64,000 nucleotides of DNA. Source: Papio anubis. Lineage: Eukaryota; Chordata; Mammalia; Primates; Cercopithecidae. The notes beneath the pieces are model-generated. The model did not search any database. It worked only from the letters and a program-made list of their open reading frames with translations, and was not told the origin of the DNA. Each line of letters begins with the position of its first letter. Position 1 is the stretch's first letter. The stretch spans positions 190,825,987-190,889,986 of the forward strand of contig NC_044977.1 of assembly GCF_008728515.1 (NCBI RefSeq). Reading direction: 5' to 3'. This document shows positions 8,678 through 19,133 of the stretch, piece after piece. A program made the translations under genes and the position numbers.

Positions 8678-10224
8678 ATTTATACATATTTCTCTCTCTA
8701 CACCTCACTTTGGTTCATCCAGCTCTGTGCATCCACACTCCTGGCTTGGGTGCAGCCCTTGTGCTGATGGATTGGCAACCTTGGCACAAGGATACCCACG
8801 CTGATTCCCACTGGGGGCTGGAATCATTTTTTTATCCCCTTTCTTCATTCTGGGCTAGAACAGCAAGACTGGAAGAACTCTAGAAATTAGTTGTTAACCA
8901 ATCCTTTCCTTTGGAAGGCTGAGAAATTGTAGCTGGGGAGGGGAATGGGCTGCTCAAGGTGACCCCCCCCCCCTCGGTGGAATGGGGTCTCCTGACCTAA
9001 CTTCAGTCCTCTTTCCATTCCACCAGGAAGGCACTTACCAAGCTCTCATTAAATTGAGTTTTAACATCACTCAGGGTCTCTGGTCAATTTATTTTAGGCC
9101 TTTGTGCTCATTTCCATCTGAAGAAATAAATATATACCTACTTAATTTTACTTTTCTCATTTAAGTGTGCTACTGTTTTGAGAGCAACCAGGGAACAAAA
9201 TTCTGACCCCATTAATGGGTCACATTTTGTTGGTCTTTGTCTTTATAGAGTTTCTTTTTTTTCTTTTTTTTTCTAACTTCCTTATACACTTTGCCTTATA
9301 ATTTCACCATTTAGTTTTTACCTCGGGGAGGGCTTAGGGGCCTGGAAGATCTGTTCCCAATCATTAAAATCATTAAGATGATGAACAGCAGCCCCTTGAT
9401 TCCCCAGTGGGCATATCAGGGTTTCAGGGTGGGATGAGGTAGGCAGGAAAGTGGAGGAAGGAAGCGGAAGCGAAGAATCAAGGAGAAGAGAGGAGGGAAG
9501 GCATCTCTGAGCGGCCCCAGTGCTCTGTGCAACCCCTTTCAAAGCAGACAGCAGGTGCTAAAGGGCTGTGCGGGGCCTCATCTCCTGGCCCGAGGGGGCC
9601 CAGGGCTGTTGGGAGGAGCGGGAGAGCTCCTGGAACTAGAGGAGCCGCACAAGACCATACATTCACCTCCTGGAACCCCGAACACCGCTGGAGAATGCAT
9701 GTGAGGACCCCAGGGCGGGTCTGAAAGGAAGGCGAGGACCCAACTTGGGGCCTGCTGAAAAGTCTCTCCTTCGTTCCCTCCGTCTCTCTCCCACTTTCTA
9801 GAATTTCTCATTCATCCAGTTTTTCATATGTTGGTTTCCCAGTCCTTCTCTCATCAATCACTTATTCCATTTATTTTAACTACGTCTAAAGCCTTTATTT
9901 ATCCCTCTTTTTCTCTTGACATTCATCTCTATTTGTGTGTCCACGGTGCTGAAAACTGAACGGATAACAAATTGCTTCGATTCGGGCCAGATCCTTCCGC
10001 TGAGCTCCTCGGCCTCTGCGGCTGCCTAGAGCAGCGCCTGTATCGACTCTATTTGTTTTGTCTCACGGTCCCAGCGGCGCTTAATTTTTCATCATGCATT
10101 TCTGTCGTCTCCTCAGTTTCCCTGTAAGCATCTTCAGGAACAAGCCCATGGCCCCTGGAGCCCCTTCTCCTCACTGAGTCCCATCCTCAGCCCTCCTGCC
10201 AGGCCCTGCAGCTGCTCAGGAAAT
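8678..10224. other. Repeat-poor DNA with a CpG-retaining segment
   Basis: There is no recognised gene or major repeat. A (C)10 run lies at about 8964 and a T-rich low-complexity tract at 9249-9274. The part at 9940-10140 keeps about 12 CpGs within 150 bases in otherwise ordinary DNA, which suggests constraint. Confidence 0.45.
9940..10140. promoter_or_regulatory. Candidate conserved non-coding element
   Basis: The segment contains GGATAACAAATTGCTTCGAT, CGGGCC, CCGCTGAGCTCCTCGG, AGCGGCGCTTAATTTTTCAT and CTGTCGTCTCC. It keeps many CpGs outside any CpG island and has no repeat or long frame. Clusters like this often mark conserved enhancers, but this is inference only. Confidence 0.3.
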
Positions 10225-10258
10225 GGGTGTGGGGAGGCATTAATGCCTCCCCACACCC
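10225..10258. repeat. Perfect 34-bp palindrome
   Basis: The left arm GGGTGTGGGGAGGCATT (10225-10241) is followed with no spacer by its exact reverse complement (10242-10258). It could extrude as a cruciform. It is not part of a recognised repeat. Confidence 0.95.
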
Positions 10259-10589
10259 CCTCGAAGGCTTCTGACCTTCACTGCACAGTGGAATGCTTTC
10301 GGCTGGGGTGGTGGCGCAGCCAGGGGTGGCTTGAGTTGGCCTTACACTCAATCACTTCCATCATCCATCCCAAATAAAAAAACACTAAGAAAAAAGAACA
10401 CTCACTAGCAAATATCAGCTCGAGACAATCACCAGACTCTTACACCTCCTACCGCCATCTTTCTACCTGAGTCTTTCCTCCATAGAGACTGGCCCCTGGT
10501 CTGGGAAGATCTTTCCCTCCATTCTCTGACTATTTACACTATTTATGTGTTTGCCTCTGCTGAAAAAAAATCATCTTTCTTTTTTGAGT
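10259..10589. other. No gene seen
   Basis: Unique-looking sequence with no repeat or exon recognised. Confidence 0.5.
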
Positions 10590-10740
10590 GATGATTGTCA
10601 GGCACTAAGCTAGGAGCTAGTAACAGGGAAGATGAGATGACTTCATAGACTTTGTCCTTGAGGAGAAAATGTCAAAGGAGAATGACAAGTATACAATTAA
10701 AAGGAGAATGACACATACAATTAAATAGACATTCATCTTG
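10590..10740 (-). repeat. L2 fragment with 25-bp tandem duplication
   Basis: A reverse L2 3' end is suggested by TTGTCAGGCACTAAGCTAGG and ACAGGGAAGATGAGATGA. Inside it, AAAGGAGAATGACA(AGT/C)ATACAATT is tandemly repeated (10674-10699 and 10700-10723). Confidence 0.55.
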
Positions 10741-10758
10741 AGAGGTATTTAATTTAAT

Positions 10759-10888
10759 TTTTTATTCTTTTTTTAAAGAGACGAAGTCTATATTGCCCAA
10801 GTTGGTCTCGAACTCCTGAGCTCAAGTGATCCTCCTGCCTCAGCCTCCCAAAGTGCTAGGATTACAGGCATGAGCCACCATGCCTGCC
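10759..10888 (-). mobile_element. FLAM-type Alu monomer, minus strand
   Basis: T-rich tract, then GAGACGAAGTCTATATTGCC and the left-monomer sequence through GAGCCACCATGCCTGCC. Only one monomer is present and no right monomer, so this is a free left Alu monomer type. It lies within an L2 fragment. Confidence 0.8.
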
Positions 10889-10985
10889 TTAAAATGTATT
10901 TTAGCAAGTACATACTGTGTGTCAGGCATCATTACAGGTGTTGGACCACAGCAGAGAACAACAGAAAAGTTCAATAATCGAACAG
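10889..10985 (-). repeat. L2 fragment
   Basis: GTACATACTGTGTGTCAGGC and GGTGTTGGACCACAGCAGAG match the reverse L2 terminus. It probably continues the fragment upstream of the FLAM. Confidence 0.55.
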
Positions 10986-10990
10986 AACCC

Positions 10991-11042
10991 TGATAGGGTT
11001 TATAGTATTTACCCATTGATAGGGCTCATAGTATTTACCCAT
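10991..11042. repeat. 26-bp tandem duplication
   Basis: TGATAGGGTTTATAGTATTT plus ACCCAT (10991-11016) is repeated immediately at 11017-11042 with two substitutions (GGCTCATAG for GGTTTATAG). Confidence 0.9.
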
Positions 11043-11780
11043 TGTTGCAGGTTAGGCTCTCCAAGGAAATGGACTCTGAGATTGGGGTTTAGTGCACAGG
11101 ATGTTTCTCTTTTTAAATTTTATTTTAAAATTATTATTATTTTTTTTTTTTTGGTAGAGACAAGGCCTCACTATGTTGCCCAGGTTGGTCTTGAACTTCT
11201 GGGCTTAAGCGATCCTCCTGCTTCGGCCTTCCAAAGTGCTGGGTTTAAAAGCATGAGCCACCACACCCAGCCAGCAGAATGTTTCTTAGGCAGTGCTCTT
11301 GGGAATACCTTTGGAGAGGAGGGGAAAACCAGATTGGGCAGAGGGGAAAGTCCAGCTGCAAAGCAAACACAACAACAGAATTGGCCAATCCCACAAGGGC
11401 CTGGAACTAAAGTACTCCATATCAGACTTGTCCTTTTTGGGGTCAAAATGACTAGAAATTTATGCTCCCACCTTGATCAGTCATTGGATGAGGGCCGTTC
11501 CAGGAAGGATGATGTAGCCTTGGGCAAGGTAGCTCTTTGCAGTTAAGATGATTCCTGAAGGGGCTGACAGTTGAAGGCTGTCAACAGAGAGCCCTGCCTG
11601 CAGCTGATGCAATAAATGCTTCATTAAAGGGAGAATTGGGAGATGCACCACTGTGTCCATAGCATCCATAGCATGGAGGAAGGAGGGGATATTCAGAGGA
11701 TGTTCTTGTACACCAATATCTGTGTCTCCTTTTCTTGTTGGGATACTAGTAGACTGACTTTCCAAGAGCTTTTGCATCTA
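11043..11780 (-). repeat. LTR-like old repeat, interrupted by FLAM
   Basis: Blocks such as GGTTAGGCTCTCCAAGGAAA, ATGGACTCTGAGATTGGGGT, CAGTCATTGGATGAGGGCCG and GCTGACAGTTGAAGGCTGTC recall an old mammalian LTR in reverse orientation. The family is not named. It is interrupted by the FLAM at 11139-11272. Confidence 0.4.
11139..11272 (-). mobile_element. FLAM-type Alu monomer, minus strand
   Basis: T-tract, GGTAGAGACAAGGCCTCACT, and a left monomer ending GAGCCACCACACCCAGCC. The flanks CAGGATGTTTCT (about 11097) and CAGAATGTTTCT (about 11275) fit a diverged target-site duplication. Confidence 0.82.
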
Positions 11781-11859
11781 GTGGTGCTATGTGAATAGGT
11801 CTTGTCAATAGACACACCCTTACAGGCTTGTCCTAAGAACGTCCATGAGTTTCTTCATG

Positions 11860-12135
11860 ATCTCTTTTTCCTAACTTGCCAACTAGTTATCTGAATCCAG
11901 CGAAAAGGTTCAGTGCCCTACCAGGTACCCAAGTCACACAACGGAAGGAGCCTGGATCCCTGAGTGACAATATGGAGCAGAGCTCTCACTTCTCCCACTT
12001 CCACTCGAGTCAATCAACATTGCACTGTGACGTGAGGGGGAAAAAACGTTTATTTTGTATTAATTGTTACGTTCCACTGAGACTTGGCAGCTGTTTGTTT
12101 CAGCAGTTAGTATTTTTTGACTGATATAATCATTT
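11860..12135 (+). repeat. LTR 3'-end fragment (MaLR-like)
   Basis: GGAAGGAGCCTGGATCCCTG, ATATGGAGCAGAGCT and then CCACTGAGACTTGGCAGCTG followed by a GTTTCAGCAG block resemble the 3' part of old MaLR-type LTRs (the 'aagccactgagattt...gttacagcagc' end). Confidence 0.5.
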
Positions 12136-12794
12136 CTTGAAGTGGGACATTTCATTATAAAAACTAAAATATGAAGGCTGAGCAAAAAGGAAAGAGATGT
12201 AGTGGGTTAGGTAACTGGAGATCCATGTTATACTCAGACAAAACATTTGGTAAAAACTATTGCCTGTGAGAACCTGGAAGTCAAAAACACATGCTCTAGG
12301 AGAGGAAGATGGAAACGAGTAAAAAGAATGTTATGCTATGTGTTGCTTGCTGTTGGCTGCATTCAGCAATACATTACAAGAAAAACAATAAGCTCAGGAA
12401 AGAACTGGTTAATTCACAAGAAGGAATGAGATAAAATGGAGAGAATCAGAAATTCAGGACATGCAGCAATGGGGAAAACATGACCTCTTCTAGAAAACTC
12501 TTTCCTCTTTGGGCTTTATTTTTCTACCTCCCCAGATAAAATTAATCTCTGTATTAGTGGAGATCTGCTAACCGTGGTAACAATCCCCTGTGTTTAGTAC
12601 AATGAAAGTTTCTCTCTCAGACACTGTTCGGTGTCTGAATTTTAAAAGGTTTTGAACAAGGAAGACCCAATGAATCTTCTCAGCTAAACACAGTGAATCA
12701 CCCCTGAGGCAAACATCAACTCCTGGATTGTACCTTTCTACCCAAGCCTGATAGCCTCAACATAGCCATCATTATGTTAAGAAAGAATGGCATA
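12136..12794. other. No gene seen; AT-rich DNA
   Basis: No repeat family or exon is recognised. It may be retroelement-internal remnants between LTR fragments. Confidence 0.45.
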
Positions 12795-13400
12795 AGGAAG
12801 CAAACAGAAAGAAGGCAGCATTGAGAATTATGACTCAGAAAAAAATGGGGGTATAATTAATGGCATGTTATGCAATCTGACTGGTATCCTTATAAGAAGA
12901 GGAAATTTGGCACAGAGAGTGGCTCAGTGAACTTGCACACAGAGGCAGCCTTCTACAGGCCAAGGAGGGGGATCTCAGAAGAAACCAAAACAGGCTGGAC
13001 ACAGTGGCTCAAGCCTGTAATCCCAGCACCTTGGGAGGTTGAGTTGGGTGGATCACCTGAGGTCAGGAGTTCAAGACCAGCCTGACCAATAGGGTGAAAC
13101 CCCATCTCTACTAAAAATACAAAAATTAGCCAGGTGTGGTGGCGGGCACCTATAATCCCAGCTACTTGGGAGGCTGAGACAGGAGAATCACTTGAACCTG
13201 GGAGGGGGAGGTTACAGTGAGCCCAGATCATGCCACTGCAGTCCAGCCTGGGCAACAAAGAGTGAAACTCCGTCTCAAAAACAACAAAAACAACAAAAAA
13301 GAAACCAAACCTGCTGAGACCTTGATCTTGGACTTCCAGCCTCCAGAGCCGTGAGAATTGACAGGACACAAACAGATTAGAAGCCTCCTAAGTTGTTGAG
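12795..13400 (+). repeat. MLT1-type (MaLR) LTR, split by Alu
   Basis: CTGACTGGTATCCTTATAAG, GAAGAGGAAATTTGGCACAG and GGCAGCCTTCTACAGGCCAAG, and after the Alu CCTTGATCTTGGACTTCCAG and CCTCCAGAGCCGTGAGAA. These are hallmarks of the MLT1D-like LTR group. An inverted relative lies at 13598-13985. Confidence 0.72.
12993..13300 (+). mobile_element. Alu SINE (AluS-like)
   Basis: Full-length Alu inserted in the MLT1-type LTR. The tail is a CAACAAAAA pattern. GAAACCAAAAC before it (from 12981) and GAAACCAAAC after it (13301-13310) form the target-site duplication. Confidence 0.93.
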
Positions 13401-13597
13401 AGAACTATGTTGCCAACGAAGCCAGGAGACTGGATGTAAAGGGCTTTGACCATCCCAACACACCCGAAGTTCCTAAATTTGCAGCTAGATGCAGGGACTG
13501 GATGGGACTTTGCTTATCCTCCCCAGGGAGGAGAGCCAATGACAGGCTGTGGCAGAGACTGCTAAGTAAGGCTCCTACCCTGGGTTCATGCTACTGC

Positions 13598-13985
13598 GTG
13601 CATCAGTTTTCTAGGGCTGCCATAAAAATACACCACAGACTGGTCCCTTAAAAAATAGGCATTTATTTCCTCACAGTTCTGGAGGCTGGAAGTCCAAGAT
13701 CAAGGTGTCAGCAGGTTTGGTTTCTTCTCAGACCCCACCTCCTTGGCTTGTAGATGACTCCTGTGTGCAAGCGCATTGAGCTACTCAATGTGCCAAATTT
13801 CCTCTTCTTATGAGGACACCAGTGAGAATGGATAAGGGCCCGCCCCTAACAGCCTCATTCTAACTTAATCCCCTCTTGAAATGGCTCTGTCTCTCTATGC
13901 AGCCACGTTCTGAGGTACTTAGGGCTAGGATTTTTAACATGTGAATTGAAAGGGACAAAATTCAGCCTTCACATCTAGGTAGGCC
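13598..13985 (-). repeat. MLT1-type (MaLR) LTR, minus strand
   Basis: Reverse orientation: ATCAGTTTTCTAGGGCTGCC, CACAGTTCTGGAGGCTGGAA, TCCAAGATCAAGGTGTCAGC, then TTCTGAGGTACTTAGGGCT and a terminal GGGACAAAATTCAGCC-type block. It faces the plus-strand LTR just upstream. Confidence 0.75.
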
Positions 13986-14492
13986 ACATACTCCACTTCC
14001 AGCCTGGACTCTTTCAAACCACCCATGACACCTTTCACGGTTGCTGCTTCCCTGCCTGTCATGCTGCTGCAGAAAATCCAGGATGAGGCCCTGAGGCTCT
14101 GGAAGACAGGCAGGCCATGCCAGGGAAGGAGCCTGGGTCCTGAGTGGATGTACACGGCAGCGCCTTCCCGCAACCCGCCCTGGACAGGGTCTGAGGCAGC
14201 AGCGTGCATTGAATGAAGCCCCTGAGACTTCAGGGTTGAATGTCATGGCAGTTGGTAGATCCCCACTGATACAGACAGGTTTATTTTGGGCATCTTCACC
14301 AGGACTCAGCCAGGCCTACGGTGTGTCAGGGCAGGGAACCGCATACGTTGGCACCTGGCTTGCATTTTAATAAAAGTTATGACTGGAGTTGCATGGGCTT
14401 AAGAAAAAACTTTCAAACACTCAGTGAGAAAATCTGGTATGCATCTTCCCTAACAACATTCTCCAAGTAACAATTTTTTAAAAAAAGATAGA
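13986..14492. other. No gene seen
   Basis: Unique-looking DNA. Two overlapping minus-strand frames of about 90 codons have no known domain. Confidence 0.5.
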
Positions 14493-14840
14493 GGCCGGGC
14501 ACGGCAGCTCACACCTGTAATCCCAGCACTTTGGGAGGCCAAGGCGGGCGGATCACAAAGTCAAGAGATCAAAACCATCCTGGCCAACATGGTGAAACGC
14601 TGTCTTTACTAAAAATACAAAAATTAGCCAGGCATGGTGGCGGGTGCCTGTAGTCCCAGCTACTCGGAAGGCTGAGGCAGAAGAATCACTTAAACCAGGG
14701 AGGTGGAGGTTACAGTGAGCCGAGATCATGCCACTGCACTCCAGCCTGGCAACAAAGCAAGACTCCATCTCAAAAAAAAAAAAAAAAAAAAAAGAAACGA
14801 AAAGAAAGAGAAAGAAAAAAGAAAAGAAAAGAAAGAAAGA
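14493..14840 (+). mobile_element. Alu SINE with (GAAA)n-expanded tail
   Basis: Full-length Alu (AluSc-like: GAGATCAAAACCATCCTGGC). Its A-tail (14772-14793) continues into a GAAA/GAAAA microsatellite to 14840, a usual decay and expansion product of Alu tails. Confidence 0.92.
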
Positions 14841-15339
14841 ACAGCAGCCATCCTTCCTGCTAGCTGTAGAGGAATCACGCTGAGTCTCTACATTGCTCCC
14901 AGTTCCAGACAGGCACCCTTGTGTGTCAAGAGAAAAATATCTAAAAATCTTAAAAGATAATTTTTGAGATTGTGAAGTGCGTGTGTGATGGGGAGTTCCT
15001 CGCGTCTGCAGAAGTCTGCTGCCACTTGATTGACGTGGCTTCCAAGGCTGGTTCTGTGGAGAGCCGTCCCGCCCAGGTGCTCAGCCTGAAGTTGATCCGC
15101 CCCATGGTTCTGGTTGCAGGGGTCAATAGTCCACCTCCCTCAAACAATTCTAGTCAAGTGTGCTTTCCAGAAACGGAAATCTTTACTATTTTAGCACCAA
15201 TAGAAAAATAAACACACATTGCACACGTTTGCCTCCCCACCCCCTGCAGAAATAAACACCCCACTAGAGGACCAAATCCGAAGCCAGGCTGAGGGAGATG
15301 TCCGGGTTTTGAGGCCGGCCTGGTGCCTCATAGAAGCAG
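14841..15339. other. No gene seen
   Basis: Unique-looking DNA. No repeat family recognised. Confidence 0.5.
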
Positions 15340-15558
15340 TGTGGCACGAAGGTTAGTCACCTGGACTTTGGCATTAGGCTGCTGTCGGGTCCAGAAACTC
15401 TGCTGACCACCAGGTAGCTGCCTGTGGCTTGGGGAAGTTATTTCAGCTCTCTGAGCATCAGATTCTCCATCTATAGATAGACGTGGTGATAACAATAACA
15501 TCACTTCCCACGAAGGGTTGTATGTGATGAAACAAAATCATGCATAGAAAACACTTTG
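15340..15558 (+). repeat. MIR fragment
   Basis: MIR order is seen: AGCAGTGTGGCACGAAGGTT, GGACTTTGGCATTAGGCTGC, TAGCTGCCTGTGGCTTGGGG, CTCTCTGAGCATCAGATTC and GAAGGGTTGTATGTGATGAA. An Alu nest is inserted at its 3' end. Confidence 0.72.
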
Positions 15559-15560
15559 CA

Positions 15561-15695
15561 GGCCGGGCGCGGTGGCTCACGCCTGGAATCCCAGCACTGT
15601 AGAAGGCCAAGGTGGGCGGATCACACCAAGTCAGGAGATCGAGACCAGCCTGCCCAACATGGTGAAACCCCGTCTCTACTAAAAATACAAAAATT
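15561..15695 (+). mobile_element. Outer Alu, 5' half
   Basis: First monomer of an Alu broken in its middle A-rich linker (AAAAATACAAAAATT) by a younger Alu. The second half resumes at 16012. Confidence 0.93.
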
Positions 15696-15976
15696 GGCCG
15701 GGCGCGGTGGCTCAAGCCTGTAATCCCAGCACTTTGGGAGGCCGAGACGGGCGGATCACGAGGTCAGGAGATCGAGACCATCCTGGCTAACACGGTGAAA
15801 CCCCGTCTCTATTAAGAAATACAAAAAACTAGCCGGGCGAGGTGGCGGGCGCCTGTAGTCCCAGCTACTCGGGAGGCTGAGGCTGGAGAATGGCGTGAAC
15901 CCGGGAGGCGGAGCTTGCAGTGAGCTGAGATCCGGCCACCGCACTCCAGCCTGGGTGACAGAGTGAGACTCCGTCT

Positions 15977-16011
<35 letters not shown>
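15696..16011 (+). mobile_element. Young AluY of Old World monkey type (AluYR-like)
   Basis: Full-length AluY with a long intact A-tail (34 bases). The variants GGCTCAAGCCTG, GAGACGGGCGGATC, CAAAAAACTAGCCGGGCGAG and GAGATCCGGCCACCG fit the cercopithecid AluYR/AluMac lineage, as far as I recall its consensus. It retains many CpGs, consistent with recent insertion. It sits in the central linker of an older Alu, with AAAAATT on both sides. Confidence 0.85.
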
Positions 16012-16013
<2 letters not shown>

Positions 16014-16177
16014 AGCTGGGCATGGTGGCAGGCACCTGTAATCCCAGCTACTAGGGAGGCTGAGGCAGGAGAATCGCTTGAACCCGGGAGGCGGAGTTTG
16101 CAGTGAGCAGAGATAGCGCCGCTGCACTCCAGCCTGCGCAACAGAGTGAGACTTTGTCTCAAAAAAAAAAAAAAAAA
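16012..16177 (+). mobile_element. Outer Alu, 3' half
   Basis: Second monomer (from TTAGCTGGGCATGGTGGCAG) and A-tail of the Alu that starts at 15561. Together with the inner copy this is a clean nested insertion. Confidence 0.93.
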
Positions 16178-17764
16178 GTAAACAGCAGAGCCCATAGTGA
16201 ACACTCAATCAAGATGAGCCATTTTTACCTCCTCCTGCTAAATTTGACTTTCCTTCCTCACTTCAAGAACTTCCAACTTCCCCTGTTCCTTCAGTTGCTG
16301 GTGAGCTGTTTGCAGGACTCCTATGTCCCCGGTTGTCCTCTGGGTTCTCCTGCCTGCGTCCCTCTCCCTGCTGCCCAGACACCAACACCCAGTGTCCTGC
16401 TGAGTGCAGGGTGGAGCGCTGCTGTGTGCCTTCCACCTGGACACCAACCAGTTTCCATTCTGTGAAATTTCCTCTTCTTCCTTGGCTTTCATTTCCACCC
16501 ACTGAAAACATTTGTGAGTTATTTTCTTTGTTTAACAAACATTGAGTATGCGTGTAATACAGTTTTGCATTTCTAGCCTAATTGTTACTCTAAACCATCT
16601 CTTAACTTCCATATGTAATGTTTCCTGATTTTAGAGCAACTGTATATATAATTAATCAGTGTACTTTGGATTACTAGTTTTTGATATGCTCTGTATTTGT
16701 TAGTCCTTGGAAATCTTGATGAATGAACTATTATGCTTACATAATATGATAATGACATGGAAATAGGTTTGCTGCAAACATAGGGAAAAGTTGCCCAAGA
16801 AGCCCTTGGCTCTTCTGTCTTGGCTCTGGGGGCTCTCGGCCTGGATCCTGTCACCTGCAGACACTGGAATACGCGTGTTATCCAGCAGACCTCAGTGAGT
16901 TTTGGGGGAAGACCCAGAAAAGCCCTAGCTGCGTGAGACGGCCCAGCCTTTCCCTTTTCCTGGCACTTGCTGGGCCTCTCCTGGCAAAACATCCCAGCCT
17001 GGATTCAGCCACCGTCCAGATGCTGAGCCCCACCCCAGAGCCTCTGAAGAGGAGGGCTCCCTGCAAGTTGGCCTGTGCGTTTGCTGAAGGGAAGCAGCTC
17101 CTGTCTGCCATGTTACCAGCAGCCCCAGATGACCCCAGCCCTCACGTGTGTTTGAGAAAGCCTTCCCGCTCATGCAGAAGCCACACAGGGGTCGTTGGGA
17201 GTGTGCAGCCTCCAGGTGAGTGTGTGTGTAAGTGGAGTGTCAGGTGGAGTCTCTTCAGCCTCTCTCTCTCTTCTCTCTCTCAAAGATTGTTTGGCTTGGA
17301 TTCTCACAACACTATCACACGCAATGTCCCAAATGATTCTCAGCACAGCCCAGGGAGCTGCACAAGGGAAGAAGCTTGTGAATCACACGCCAGCTGTGCC
17401 AGAGGCCGGAGGCTGCACTCTGCCTCTCATCCCATGGGAAGGGACAGGCCCCCAGGACCACGATCCTGCCTCCTCTCCCTCCAGCCCACGCTTCAAAGAG
17501 CTGTGACCTTGTCCTTATGGGCTTTACAGGACCTCGTGGCTCCCTAATGCCTGAGGCCCAAGTCCCTCACTTTTATGTGCGTTGATGGTCTTGCCACCTT
17601 CTTTGTTCATTTGTTCATTCATTCATTCAAAGAACATCTGAAAGAAAATGGGACACATTGGAAGAACAGGTGTCTGGGAACGCTCAGACCAGATCAGTGT
17701 GGATAGCGGACTGGGGAGCTGGAGGGTTGCAAAGAAGTCTGACGCAAGGAGATCAGTTAGAAGG
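16178..17764. other. Repeat-poor DNA, no gene recognised
   Basis: A 204-codon plus-strand frame (16933-17547) is the longest here, but its product is low in hydrophobic periodicity, has no known domain and lies in GC-rich DNA. Without splice or conservation evidence I do not call it. A short (CATT)n run lies at about 17605-17630. Confidence 0.5.
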
Positions 17765-18270
17765 GTGTATTAATCAGGGGTCTCTCAAGGGACAGAACTA
17801 ATAGGATAGATAGATAGATATATAAAGGAGAGTTTATTAAGTATTAACTCACACGATCACAGGGTCCCACCATAGGCCATCTACTCGCTGAGGAGCAAGG
17901 AAAGCCAGTCCGCATCCCAAAGCTGAAGAACTTGGAGTAGTATTGACCAGTCGCAGAGGGTGTGTCAGTCTAGAGGAGAAAGGGTAAGCTCCTAAAACAA
18001 GGTGGCAGCAGAGTGGTCAGCGTGGCTGGGGAAGCACCATGGGTCAAAGTAGCCAAAACCCTTGGTTTTCAGCCCGTTTTAGAGTCAGATACCTTCCCCC
18101 GACTCTTCTGATTACATCCCCCCACCGCCCCAGGAATGGTTCTGGGGCTCCGCTCAGGCCTGGCGCACACTCCCTCTCTCTGAGGCCCCGTTAGTTATCA
18201 ACTCTGACTTCCACCAGCCTCTCCCAGGGCTTTTTCTACAGACCTCACTGTTTCAACAACAACATTCTTG
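17765..18270 (-). repeat. LTR-like repeat, minus strand
   Basis: Opens GTGTATTAATCAGGGGTCTC, GGGACAGAACTAATAGGATA with a short GATA run, GAGTTTATTAAGTATTAACT and GAGGAGCAAGGAAAGCCAGT. This is a very common primate-genome repeat. In reverse complement it has the TG...CA logic of an LTR, and it is related in its end sequence to the element at 27466. The family name is not determined. Confidence 0.55.
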
Positions 18271-18375
18271 GGGCCCCTGGTGGCAGTTTGTTGCTAATAA
18301 AAAAGATCTGGGTTGCAGATGCATTCCCCAACTGTGCCCATCTGCCTCTCAGATACTGCATTAAACCTACTTCAG

Positions 18376-18693
18376 GGCCGGGCACAGTGGCTCATGCCTG
18401 TAATCCCAGCACTTTGGGAGGCTGAGGTGGGTGGGTCAGGAGATTGAGACCATCCTGGCTAACACAGTAAAACCCCGTTTCTACTAAAAATACAAAAAGT
18501 TAGCCGCGCGTGGTGGTGGGCGCCTGTCGTCCCATCTACTCGGGAGGCTGAGGCAGGAGAATGGCGTGAACGCGGGAGGCGGAGCTTGCAGTGAGCCGAG
18601 ACCACGCCACTGCACTCAGAAGCCTGGGTGACAGAGCGAGACTCCGTCTCAAAAAACAAACAAACAAACAAACAAAAACAAACAAACAAAAAA
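18376..18693 (+). mobile_element. Alu SINE (AluY-like)
   Basis: GGCCGGGCACAGTGGCTCAT start, GAGACCATCCTGGCTAACAC and GGCGGAGCTTGCAGTGAGCC, as in AluY. The tail is (CAAA)n. A small insertion (GAA) interrupts the 'cactccagcctggg' block. Confidence 0.93.
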
Positions 18694-18846
18694 TCCTACC
18701 TCCGAAGCCTGGATGGAAGTGATTCATTTTGCAGAATCCTGGGACTGGGTAATACTGGTTGCTTTTAGGGTCTCCTTTGTTGGCCTATTTTTATTGCACC
18801 CCCTATTTTTATTGCTTTCTTGGGGCTTAAGAATCTTGACTCCATC

Positions 18847-19133
18847 GTCTGGGCACGGTGGCTCACGCTTGTAATCCTGGCACTTTGGGAGGCTGAGGCA
18901 GGCGGATCACAAGGTCTGGAGATTGAGACCATCGTGGCTAACACGGTGAAACCCCATCTCTACTAAAAATACAAAAAAAATTAGCCAGGCGTGGTGGCAC
19001 ACGCCTGTAATCCCAGTTGCTCGGGAGGCTGAGGCAGGAGAATCGCTTGAACCCAAGAGGCGGAGGTTGCAGTGAGCTGAGATCGTGCCATCACACTCCA
19101 GCCGGGCGACAGAGTGAGACTCCGTCTCAAAAC
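18847..19133 (+). mobile_element. Alu SINE (AluS/Sc-like)
   Basis: Both monomers are present and the A-tail is almost absent. An exact 13-bp target-site duplication TCTTGACTCCATC lies at 18834-18846 and 19138-19150. Confidence 0.93.

Noticed and set aside
15756..16208. 150-codon minus-strand frame
   Set aside because: It is translated Alu (repeated SVAQAGVQ-like and LPSSWDYR-like peptides), not a gene.
16933..17547. 204-codon plus-strand open frame
   Set aside because: No domain, Ser/Pro/Arg-rich composition typical of translated non-coding GC-rich DNA. It would need conservation or transcript evidence.
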